Origin: Chloroflexota bacterium
Lineage (GTDB): Bacteria > Chloroflexota > Anaerolineae > Promineifilales > Promineifilaceae
DNA: 43,114 nt
Direction: 5' to 3'
Assembly (NCBI GenBank): GCA_002746795.1
Contig: PDQY01000016.1
Location: 1-43,114, forward strand
How positions within the stretch are numbered: the first letter of the stretch is position 1; every line of letters begins with the position of its first letter. The notes under the pieces are model-generated. The model searched no databases. It saw only the letters and a program-made list of their open reading frames with translations, and was not told where the DNA came from. Shown in pieces: positions 27,042 to 35,900 of this stretch. The position numbers and the translations under genes are program-made.

Positions 27042-27131
27042 GTGACCGTCCAAGAATTAGTCCCCGTTTTTCAAGGGTAAAGGGCACTTGAAGCGCATCC
27101 ATCAATTTCATAACTTATTGATGGGTGCGCC
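27040..27131 (+). repeat. ~90-bp two-hairpin repeat B, copy 3
   Basis: The repeat begins inside the TAA stop codon of the Flp-fusion gene (AAGTGACC at 27040-27047). It has the first pair AAGTGACC / GGGCACTT and a nearly perfect second hairpin, GCGCATCCATCAA against TTGATGGGTGCGC. It has the same orientation as copies 1 and 2. With copy 2 it brackets the whole pilin cluster as a direct repeat. Confidence 0.85.
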
Positions 27132-27172
27132 CTGCCCTGACAGGCATTCAGCTAAGAATGATCGCCCGTTAC

Positions 27173-28957
27173 TCAAGAACGGCCGTTTCGCCACCACCAG
27201 GCACCGACAAACACAACGCCCAGCAATCCCAAGGTGCCTATCAAGTAGGTTGACTGGTTGCGGTCAGCAGGCGCATCATCATTTGCTGCGCTCACAGACG
27301 TATCAAATTCAGGCGTTACCGCCTCCGCCAGCACAACAGGTGTAAATGACGGGATCATCGTCGCGGTGGGAGATGGCGTGACAGCAGCGGTTGCGGTGGG
27401 AGATGGCGTGGCGGCAGCAGTCGCTGTGGGGGATGGTTCCGGAATATCCGTGGGCACGGCCGTTTCTGTTGCAGTGGGCACCTCCGTAGGCAAAGAAATA
27501 ACCGACACAGTTGGCGTAACCAACACAGAGGGCGTCGGTGTGATAGTCGGGGTGCCGATAGAAGCAGGCGCATCAGGGATACGCTCATCCCCTACGCCCT
27601 CCTCAATCAAAAACAGAGGAGCACCACCCATGAAACACTCTTCATAACAAACCGCACCGGCCAAATCAAGGATATAAAACCCATCCTCTGGCTCAATCAC
27701 CGTCTCATTGCCCAGATAATCTGCGAGAACGGCCGTTTCAGCCATCGCTGGAATTTTCGCCGTCACCGCCTCCTCATGCCGCGCCCACAACACACGCACT
27801 GCACTATCAGGCTTCTTAAACTTCACCACAAAATAATCAGAAAACTGCTGCCGACGCACCGGAAACTCAAAACCGCTCAAATATTTAATCGTAGCTTGAT
27901 ACGCATAAAAAGCAGGCCGTTTACTAAAATCATGGGGTCGGATCAAGCCCCAAGACTCCTCCCCTGAGCCGATATTCACATCCACCAACTTATAGATACC
28001 CACATGGGACGCCCCCGCCGCAAATCCCAACGCCGTTGCCTGCACCGCGTACCATGCCTGCTGCTCCAAATCAACCGGGAACCAGGCCACCTCCACCGGC
28101 CATTCAGGATCCATACTTGGTCTGGCATTGGTCTCATTGACCCACACCTCCTTTGGCGGGTTGATGCCCGCTTCCACCTGGGCATTAAACGCATTCCCCA
28201 CAATGTGCGGCACACTCTCTGGCCTAAAATAAATATGGAGCGTAATCACATCAAAATAATAATCATTTTCTGCCGCCCCCGGATCCTCCAGCACCAAATT
28301 CAAGAAATCGCGCAGGTAGCCCGGATCATGCCAATAAGTCATGCCGCCCAGATGGATAGTAGCCTCCGCATCAACTGCCTTAATCGACTTATAAGCCACC
28401 TTGAGCAGTTGGTAATAATCACGCATGGAACCCGCAAATTCATGCCCGTAAACATCAGGGGCAATATCCGGCTCATTCCAGATAATCCAATGATGCACAC
28501 CCAGCGGCGCATAATACTCAGCGACCTTACGTGTATAGGCAGCCCAAAGATTATCAGGATCATTGATAGGCAAATATAGACCGGCCGGCACCGCTGCCGC
28601 ACTGCCCTCGCTCTCCGGCGACCAGGCCCATTCAGGCGTGTTTTTCAAGACCCCCAACACGGTGCGGTTTTGAGCATTGGCTTCATGCAGCCACTCTTCC
28701 AAAACGTGCAGAGTGTTCCAATCATCTGCACCAGTCGGCTGAATTTGATTCCAGTAAAAGAGAATCCGATCCCAGCCCACACCAAGTTCGGCCGCTTCTT
28801 CTGGCGTCCAAAAAGATTCTATGGCACCAAAACGGGGATCAGGCGTAACGGCCGTTCCTCCATCATCCTGAGCGCTTACTGGGCGAACCGACAGCAGCTG
28901 CCCCATCAAAATGGCAATGACCACCAATAAACTCCACAATTTCCAAATCAGTTTCAT
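27173..28957 (-). CDS. Secreted, membrane-anchored glycoside hydrolase-like protein (clan GH-A, GH39-like)
   Basis: From ATG 28957 (594 residues) there is a signal peptide ('LWSLLVVIAILMGQLLS', cleavage near VSA-QD), a TIM-barrel domain, a Thr/Pro linker from about 465 and a C-terminal TM helix ('YLIGTLGLLGVVFVGAWWW') with a basic tail. Likely catalytic acids are E162 in 'WIIWNEPD' (acid/base) and E275 in 'VWVNETNA' (nucleophile), 113 residues apart, as in clan GH-A retaining glycosidases. The substrate is not readable. It is on the strand opposite the pilin cluster and converges with the Flp fusion gene. Its linker is encoded by a short imperfect repeat at about 27355-27435. The upstream 26 residues in the open frame are not signal-like. 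Confidence 0.78.
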   Translation of the reverse strand: MKLIWKLWSLLVVIAILMGQLLSVRPVSAQDDGGTAVTPDPRFGAIESFWTPEEAAELGVGWDRILFYWNQIQPTGADDWNTLHVLEEWLHEANAQNRTVLGVLKNTPEWAWSPESEGSAAAVPAGLYLPINDPDNLWAAYTRKVAEYYAPLGVHHWIIWNEPDIAPDVYGHEFAGSMRDYYQLLKVAYKSIKAVDAEATIHLGGMTYWHDPGYLRDFLNLVLEDPGAAENDYYFDVITLHIYFRPESVPHIVGNAFNAQVEAGINPPKEVWVNETNARPSMDPEWPVEVAWFPVDLEQQAWYAVQATALGFAAGASHVGIYKLVDVNIGSGEESWGLIRPHDFSKRPAFYAYQATIKYLSGFEFPVRRQQFSDYFVVKFKKPDSAVRVLWARHEEAVTAKIPAMAETAVLADYLGNETVIEPEDGFYILDLAGAVCYEECFMGGAPLFLIEEGVGDERIPDAPASIGTPTITPTPSVLVTPTVSVISLPTEVPTATETAVPTDIPEPSPTATAAATPSPTATAAVTPSPTATMIPSFTPVVLAEAVTPEFDTSVSAANDDAPADRNQSTYLIGTLGLLGVVFVGAWWWRNGRS

Positions 28958-29260
28958 AACAAAATACCTGGCTATACGCCTGGTGCCGGCACTTGTTTCA
29001 GATGACAATAGCGCCACGTGCCGGGCACAGGTCACACATCCACTCTTTAACTCCAGGATGCATATGCAAACGAGCAGGATTATAATACGATAGTCTCTAT
29101 TCGGAAACGACGATTTGCCAATGTTATCAATTCACTTACTAAAACACGAGCTGCTGCTAATGTATCCATTTTCCTGTGCAACAAATTTACACCAATGAAC
29201 TCAAATTACCGTCCCCCATTCAGGTTAATTTATTGCCCCCAATAGGTCATCCACAAGGTT
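28958..29260. other. Divergent gap between glycoside hydrolase and helicase genes
   Basis: About 300 bp with no coding potential. GATTATAATACG at 29078-29089 contains TATAAT on both strands (plus 29081-29086, minus 29079-29084), so it may be a back-to-back -10 region. No good -35 box accompanies either. Nothing else is seen. Confidence 0.4.
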
Positions 29261-31525
29261 ATGACAGAACTTCACTTACGCCCAGCCCAAGCAGAGATAT
29301 TGCAATACCAAAACGGCCGTTTAGCCATCAGCGCCGTCCCAGGTAGCGGTAAAACATTCACGCTTTCCCTCCTGGCCGCCCAGCTCATCGCCAACGGCAG
29401 CATCAATGCCGATGCCGGACAGCAAATCTTGATCGTCACCTACCTCAATGCCAGCGTCGATACCTTCAAAGCTCGTATCCGCAAACGGTTAGATGAGATG
29501 GAGCTGCCACCAGTTGGCTTTGACGTGCGCACCCTGCACAGCCTCGCCTTAGAAATTGTGCGCCTGTCTGAAAGCGGACTAGGGGAAGAAAACACCGGCC
29601 CCGAAGTCCTCGATGATGTCGGCAGAGACAATGCCCTGACAACGGCCGTTTCCCAATTCATCGACCATTATCCAGAGCAATGGCTGCAATTCTTGAGCGA
29701 AGACACCCCACAAATGCGCACCCGCTGGCGTGACATCACCACCCGCACCGCCCGCACCTTCATCCGCACCGCCAAAAATGAGCAGTACACCCCAGACCAG
29801 ATACAACAGAGATTAGAAAGAGACAATTCAGAGATGCCCCTCCCCCATCTCCCCATCTCCCAATCCCCGCTGCTCAAAATGATGAGCCACATCTACACCC
29901 ACTACCAACAAATCCTGAGCCGCCAGGGAGCCATGGACTTTGACGACCTGATTTGGCAAGCTGTCAACTTACTCGAAAATCGCTCAGAACTGGCACAAGC
30001 ACTTAACCAACATTGGCCGTATGTGCTAGAAGATGAAGCGCAAGACAGTGTCCCCTTGCAAGAAGTGCTGCTCACCGCCCTCACAGGCACAGCAGGCAAC
30101 TGGGTGCGCGTCGGCGACCCAAATCAAGCCATCACCAGCACCTTTACCGCAGCTCATCCCCGTTTCTTCAACGCCTTCAGCGACCGGGAAGACGTCCTCT
30201 CCCTGCCCCTGCCCAACAGTGGTCGCTGCGCCCCGCTCATCATCGGAGCCGCCAACACCATGCTCGACTGGGTGATCGACAAACATCCCGTGGCAGAAGT
30301 GCGCCAAAACACCTTCCGCCGCCATCACATCCTGCCCACACCACCTGGCGACGCCCAACCCAATCCACCAAACAGCGAAGCCGACATTCGCATCAAAGTA
30401 TACAAACACCGGGAAGATGAAGAACTGCCCGACATCGCCCGTCTCGCCCAAAAATACAGCGCCAAGAAACCCAACCACACCCTGGCCATTCTCGTGCCCA
30501 CAAACCAAACAGGCTACAATTTGGCCGAACACCTCGACGAACAAGGCGCAGATTACGACAATTTGCTGCGCGGAGGCAGCCACGAACGAGAAATCGCCAC
30601 AGGCATCCATGCCATCCTGGCGCTGCTTGCCGCACCGCTCAACACAAAGGCGCTCGTCGCGGCTCATGCCGCCTTACATACCTTAGAGCATCCCGCAGCT
30701 GCTTGCCCTGAGGCAGAACTACCACGACTACACACCCTCTTACGCAGCGTACATCGCCCCGAAGCCCTCATTTTTCCCACGGATGGAGCAAAGATTGAAT
30801 CGGCCCTGCCAGCGGGTATCGCACAAGCTGAAGACATCGAAGCCATCCAACGCTTTTCGGCGTTCTTGCGGCGCTTATTCGACTTACGCACCTTGCCCAT
30901 TGACGATTTGGTGCTTTCATTGGGCGATGAGCTATTTGCGCAAGGTGAAGTTCACGAGATTGATCTGGCCATCTCCTACCAAATTGGCAGCATCATGCGC
31001 CACTGGCGAGACATCAACCCCGATCTGCGTTTGCCAGGGCTTGTCGCTCAACTGGAAGAAGTGGCCCAAGGCAAACGGCGGCTGCCCATCACAGCACCCG
31101 CTGATTTAGGCTATGAACCTTCACCAGGGCAGATCACGCTTACCACGCAGCACAGCGCTAAAGGGTTAGAGTGGGATGCGGTGTTCCTCGTGGGCATTGA
31201 TGGCTTTTGGATCCCCGGAGGGCTAGAAGCGCCATTCCTGGGCGTGCATGATTTTCTGGGCGGAGATCCCAATGCTGAGATAACAGCGCAGCTGCGTTAT
31301 TTGATGCAAGGGGATGCCGGGTTGTATAACGGCCGTTCCGCCACAGATTCCGCCCATATCGAAATTATCAGCGAACGGCTCCGGCTGCTTTACGTGGGGA
31401 TCACCCGCGCCAAACGTTTTCTACACCTCAGCCGCAGCCGCGCCACCCGTGCATACAACAAAGATCATCAGGCCGAGCCAACAACTGTGCTGGGTGTTTT
31501 GTATCAATATTTGAAAGAAAGTTAA
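29261..31525 (+). CDS. UvrD/PcrA-like superfamily 1 DNA helicase
   Basis: The SF1A motifs appear in order: the Q-like 'LRPAQAEILQ', Walker A 'AVPGSGKTFTL' (K31), 'VTYLNASVDTFKARIRKRL', motif II 'LEDEAQD' (D258-E259), motif III 'VGDPNQAIT', motif V 'TTQHSAKGLEWDAVFL' and motif VI 'LLYVGITRAKRFLHL'. At 754 residues it is close to UvrD/PcrA length. Such enzymes unwind DNA 3' to 5' in repair or displace RecA. Motif III has N in place of the usual Q/R pattern (DPNQAI), common in this group. 'PLPHLPISQSP' near residue 190 is a low-complexity insertion. An AAGG lies just before the ATG. Its link to the flanking surface genes is not obvious. Confidence 0.9.
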   Translation: MTELHLRPAQAEILQYQNGRLAISAVPGSGKTFTLSLLAAQLIANGSINADAGQQILIVTYLNASVDTFKARIRKRLDEMELPPVGFDVRTLHSLALEIVRLSESGLGEENTGPEVLDDVGRDNALTTAVSQFIDHYPEQWLQFLSEDTPQMRTRWRDITTRTARTFIRTAKNEQYTPDQIQQRLERDNSEMPLPHLPISQSPLLKMMSHIYTHYQQILSRQGAMDFDDLIWQAVNLLENRSELAQALNQHWPYVLEDEAQDSVPLQEVLLTALTGTAGNWVRVGDPNQAITSTFTAAHPRFFNAFSDREDVLSLPLPNSGRCAPLIIGAANTMLDWVIDKHPVAEVRQNTFRRHHILPTPPGDAQPNPPNSEADIRIKVYKHREDEELPDIARLAQKYSAKKPNHTLAILVPTNQTGYNLAEHLDEQGADYDNLLRGGSHEREIATGIHAILALLAAPLNTKALVAAHAALHTLEHPAAACPEAELPRLHTLLRSVHRPEALIFPTDGAKIESALPAGIAQAEDIEAIQRFSAFLRRLFDLRTLPIDDLVLSLGDELFAQGEVHEIDLAISYQIGSIMRHWRDINPDLRLPGLVAQLEEVAQGKRRLPITAPADLGYEPSPGQITLTTQHSAKGLEWDAVFLVGIDGFWIPGGLEAPFLGVHDFLGGDPNAEITAQLRYLMQGDAGLYNGRSATDSAHIEIISERLRLLYVGITRAKRFLHLSRSRATRAYNKDHQAEPTTVLGVLYQYLKES

Positions 31526-31603
31526 AAGCAGAACCTTTATTCCACCGTCAATCCTACACGAGATTGGTCAGGTGAAATAACTAGGCTCGTTCACCACCTT
31601 GCG

Positions 31604-31630
31604 ACTTTGCCACTCTGCTACTTTGCCACT
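31604..31630 (+). repeat. 11-bp direct repeat upstream of the ATPase-OmpR gene
   Basis: ACTTTGCCACT occurs at 31604-31614 and 31620-31630, a 16-bp period, ending 11 bp before the start codon of the next gene. It could be an operator or a simple-sequence leftover; the 16-bp spacing does not match the SARP pattern. Confidence 0.4.
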
Positions 31631-31641
31631 AAAATAAGCTC

Positions 31642-32955
31642 ATGAGTATGACCAATCCCTTCTACCATCGTGGTGCTATCCGCAATGCGGCAGATTTTCA
31701 TGGCCGCCAGAATGAAATTGACCAAATCATCGGTCTGCTGCGCAATGGTCAAAGTGTGTCCCTCATTGGCCCACGCCGCATCGGCAAAAGTTCCTTGCTC
31801 ATCCATTTGTCACGGCAAGAAACACGACACGCCGCAGGCCTCCAGCCGAAAAAGAGCATTTTCATTTTAATTGATTGCCAGGAACTGGGTGGTTCGCCAC
31901 CAGAAGAAGTGTATGAAACCATCTGTGGCAGTTTGAAGAGCAAAGCACAAGAAATTGGTCTGACTTTGCGGCCATCTAATCAAGACCCAGGCACTTATCG
32001 CGCTTTAGACCGGCTGCTGCATCAAATCAGTCAAAAAAGTGTCTCCGTGGTGTTGCTGCTAGACGAGTTTGAACTCCTGGCAGCAAACCCACATTTAACG
32101 CCTTACTTCTTTGCCCGGTTACGTGGCCTGACAACCAAATATGGATTGGCGTATCTCACTGCCAGTCAACGGCCGTTATTCGCCATCACCGCCGAAGAAG
32201 AGATTCTAAGTTCGCCATTTTTCAACATCTTCGTGACACTGCCCCTCGGTATGTATCCGCAAGATGAAGCGCGTTCCCTGTTCAGCAAACGACTTGAAGG
32301 CAGCGACATCCAGTTTTCCGAAGCATTGATCACCTATTTACTCGATCTTGTGGGGCCGCATCCCTTTTTCTTGCATCTTGGAGGCTATCATGCTTATCAA
32401 GCCATCAGCCAGGGAGAAACCCTCAACCATGATTGTTTTGGCCAATTGGATGGCGCCATTGAAGTGGAAGCAGATTCCCATTTAGGCTATCTCTGGCAAA
32501 ATCTAACGCCAGAAGAACAGTATACCCTGGCCATCACGCATGGCCCCATCGACAGTTTGCGCTTGCTCGAACAGCAATGTCTTTTGGTGGCAGGTGGCAC
32601 CACCTACAAATACACCAGTGAAATTTTACAACGATATGTCCGTCGCCAGGATGTGCCAGAACTAATTCAGGCTGGCCCCTTTGTCATTGACCAACAACGG
32701 CACCAAGTTTGGGCCAATCAGGCGGAACTTGGCTTAACCACCTCTCAATTCAATATTCTGGTTCGTCTTTGCCAACAGCCAGGGCAAGTCGTACACGGTG
32801 ATGACTTAGAAACGGCCGTTTGGGGGGATGTGCTTGTCGATGACCCAGACCGACTTAAAACCCTCATCAAACGTCTCCGCCGTGCCATTGCCCCTTACGA
32901 CAATTGGATAATCAGCGAAAGGGGTGTCGGCTACGCGCTGCGTGCTCCTGAGTAA
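31642..32955 (+). CDS. P-loop ATPase with C-terminal OmpR-type DNA-binding domain (module 2, DNA-binding partner)
   Basis: Residues 18-290 are a STAND/AAA_16-like ATPase: 'DFHGRQNEIDQI', Walker A 'GPRRIGKSSLL' (K49), Walker B 'VVLLLDEFELL' (D141-E142), 'PFFNIF' and 'GPHPFFLHL'. Residues about 345-437 are a Trans_reg_C winged helix ('LGLTTSQFNILVRLC', 'GQVVHGDDLETAVWGD', 'LKTLIKRLRRAI', 'SERGVGYALRAPE'), as in OmpR/PhoB, but there is no receiver domain. The order is the reverse of the SARP-ATPase at 15563-17134. The next gene overlaps it by up to 32 bp. I infer a transcription regulator switched by nucleotide state or by its membrane partner. Confidence 0.85.
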   Translation: MSMTNPFYHRGAIRNAADFHGRQNEIDQIIGLLRNGQSVSLIGPRRIGKSSLLIHLSRQETRHAAGLQPKKSIFILIDCQELGGSPPEEVYETICGSLKSKAQEIGLTLRPSNQDPGTYRALDRLLHQISQKSVSVVLLLDEFELLAANPHLTPYFFARLRGLTTKYGLAYLTASQRPLFAITAEEEILSSPFFNIFVTLPLGMYPQDEARSLFSKRLEGSDIQFSEALITYLLDLVGPHPFFLHLGGYHAYQAISQGETLNHDCFGQLDGAIEVEADSHLGYLWQNLTPEEQYTLAITHGPIDSLRLLEQQCLLVAGGTTYKYTSEILQRYVRRQDVPELIQAGPFVIDQQRHQVWANQAELGLTTSQFNILVRLCQQPGQVVHGDDLETAVWGDVLVDDPDRLKTLIKRLRRAIAPYDNWIISERGVGYALRAPE

Positions 32956-35900
32956 CGTGTCTCAGACCTCATTGCTAGCCCATCGTTTCACCATCACGGG
33001 GTCCCCCCATTCCCACCCCCTGCTGCTTTTTGGACTGCTGCTCGCCCTCATCTGCGTATTTCTGTCCCCAACAAGCACCCAAAGTCAGAGTCAGGCGGCT
33101 CCCTATTGGCAATATGATGCCTCAGGACCGCTGCAATATGCTGTTCCCGCAGATTTAGACGATGATGGCGTCGAAGAATTTGTGTTGATTGATGAATTGG
33201 GGCGGGTGACGTTGGTCAATGCTAAAGGGGAACGAGAATGGAGTCAGGAAATTGGTGCCCCCGTAACGGCCGTTTCCATCACCCCTGAGCCCTTTCCCCA
33301 TACACCAGGCAAAGCGATTACGCTCGGTCTTGAAAATGAGCTGGTGCTTTTGAGCAATTATGGTGATGAGATTTGGCGCATCCCCATAACGGCCGTTGAC
33401 ATCCCCTTATCTCTCCTCACATCAACTGGTTACACAGAAAGCGCAGCCTGGTTAGAGCAATACCCAGCCCTGCCCGTTACCATCCAATCCTACGACTACA
33501 ACCAGGATGGTCTATCAGAAATTTTACTGCTCCTGCACTCTGGTCAACTGCAGCTGTTTGATCAAGATGGCAACCTCATATGGCATTTTTCACAAAATAC
33601 CAATCCCACGCTAGACGCCACCCCTCATTTTGTCACAGCTGACTTTGACCCCGACAAACCTGGAGATGAAATCATGCTAGGGTTGTTTACCCCGCGCCGG
33701 TTCAGCCAACTCATGCTCATCGACAGCCAGGGTGAATTGTTACAAGAGCGTAATGTTTATGGCCAAATTTCTGGCCTGGAAACCATAAACATTAACCAGG
33801 ATCCTCACACCATTGTCAGCACCAACCGGGGCGAACTTCTCCTATATCATGCAAACCAGGAACGCGTCTGGCTGCGTACCTTGAACAAACCCATCACCAG
33901 TTTAGCCATAGCCCAAACACCCTCTCCCGTGATCTTGGTTGGCACAGAAGTGGGCATTCTAACTGCCTACGATGCCTCAGGGAGACGGCTCTGGACACAA
34001 GAATTAGCACCAGAAGCAGACCATAGCGTACAACACATTTCAACCACACCCTTCATCCCCCAAGAAACACAACCATTACTCTCAGTTTTTCTTCGCCCCC
34101 AATCGAATGAACAATTGGCAGACGTTTTGCTGCTTGCCAGTGATGGACGCATTTTAGAGCAGTTTCCAGAGACAGATGCCAATAGTCTCACGCAGTTAGT
34201 TGATGTCAATGCAGATCAATTGAGCGAACTGCTTGTTGCCCGATTTGCCAGCGTGGAGCTGCAAGGATTGGGCATTGGCTCAAACACATTTGCCACAGAA
34301 TGGGAATATACTGTTTCCTCCCCGCCAACGGCCGTTCTCAGTGCAGACCTGAACCAAGATAACATCGACGAGATATTGATCGGGGCAGAAGATGGCCGCG
34401 TCCACTGCCTCAGCCAGCTTGGTGAAACCCAATGGATCATTGCCCCAGGAGGGAAGATAACCCATCTAGCATTTCTGCCTGGCACCTATGAATCAGGCGC
34501 ACAATTTGTGATCACGCGGACGAATGAAGCACCAGAAGAAAACAACGAAACACTTCCCAAAAGCATCATAGAACTGCGCCAGGAAAACGGCGACAAGATA
34601 TGGGAACAAGAAATCAACAATCAAATCACCAACCTCATCATCACCGATTTCAATAATGATGGCATTTTAAACATTGTCATTAGCAGTGATCGTGGACGAG
34701 CGATTGTCTACGATTTAGAAGGCAATGTACTCTGGCGCAGCACACGCATAAACAAACCTATCGATCATCTTTTTGCTCGGATGAACCCAGAGACCGCCTC
34801 CAAAGAACTCCTGTTTATTAGCGATGATACACTTTACGTCACCAACCCTAATCACACACCGGTTGCCCTGGTCACCTTTCCAGACACGGTTCAAAGCATG
34901 GCGTTGATTCGTGAAGATGCCAATGCCCTGCTTCAACATATTGCCATCACAAGCACAGACGGCTCTTTTTCTCTTACCGATGGCGCAGGCCATTTGCTGC
35001 CCGATTACCCATATTCATTGCCCAAACGCCCGCTATCCACCCTTCATTATCACCAAATAGAAGACAATCTAAACACCAACCAACCGCCGTATAATGCGTT
35101 CCTGTTTGCCACAGAGGATGACACGCTCATCAATTTGCACCTGAAAAAAAGCAGGCCAGTCCAAGATTGGCTGATCGAAAATCTTGCCAATATCACAAGC
35201 CTATTTTACGGCAATTTAGATGAAGACAGTTTGCCAGAAATTGCAGTAGGTGATGAAAATGGCAATCTATATATCATCAACGAACCGCCAGAAGTGAATA
35301 AACGCCTGAATGTGGTCAGCAGCATTTTTTCCCTTGATGCCATCAACAATGCCAATGAAACAGGGTCTGATCTCCTGATCACCACAGGAAACGGCCGTGT
35401 GCAACTGCTTAGCGCCAAAGAAAATCGTCCGCCATTACTGACCAATCCTCAAGTAGACATCGATCAAGACATCAGTAGTTTTTCAGTTTCCGTACAAGAC
35501 GTGGAACGAGATGATGTCATCGTGCGCTTAGATGTCGCCAATCCACGAACTGGCGATTGGCATATCCAGGGAGAAAAACAGGTTACAGGCAGCGGTAATT
35601 TAGTGTGGCCCAATTTAAATGTCCCCCAGCAAGAAGATGGTTCCGTAAGCTATCGCCTGTTCTTCACAGACGGGCACCATGAAGGATATATTTTGCCGCC
35701 ACCAGGCCAACCAGCGACAGCCCCGCCATCACCCCAAGCTTCATCACGTTGGATTTTGGCCGGCATATTGTTCGTAGGGATTGTGATCTTCTTCATACTC
35801 ATTCGTCAACGGCAAACGTCCCCTGCCCGAGCCCATCGTTTTTATCGAGAACTTGAACAAAATCCTCACGCTACATTGGCATTACTGGAAGCTAAATACC

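Noticed and set aside
17352..27131. Repeat B copies 2 and 3 as attL/attR of an integrative element
   Set aside because: No integrase, recombinase or tRNA lies nearby, and a third copy exists at 9.1 kb, so a dispersed repeat is the simpler reading.
30026..30667. 213-codon minus-strand open frame inside the helicase gene
   Set aside because: It lies opposite a clear SF1 helicase with all motifs; the composition (Gly, Val, Cys rich) is typical of an antisense shadow.
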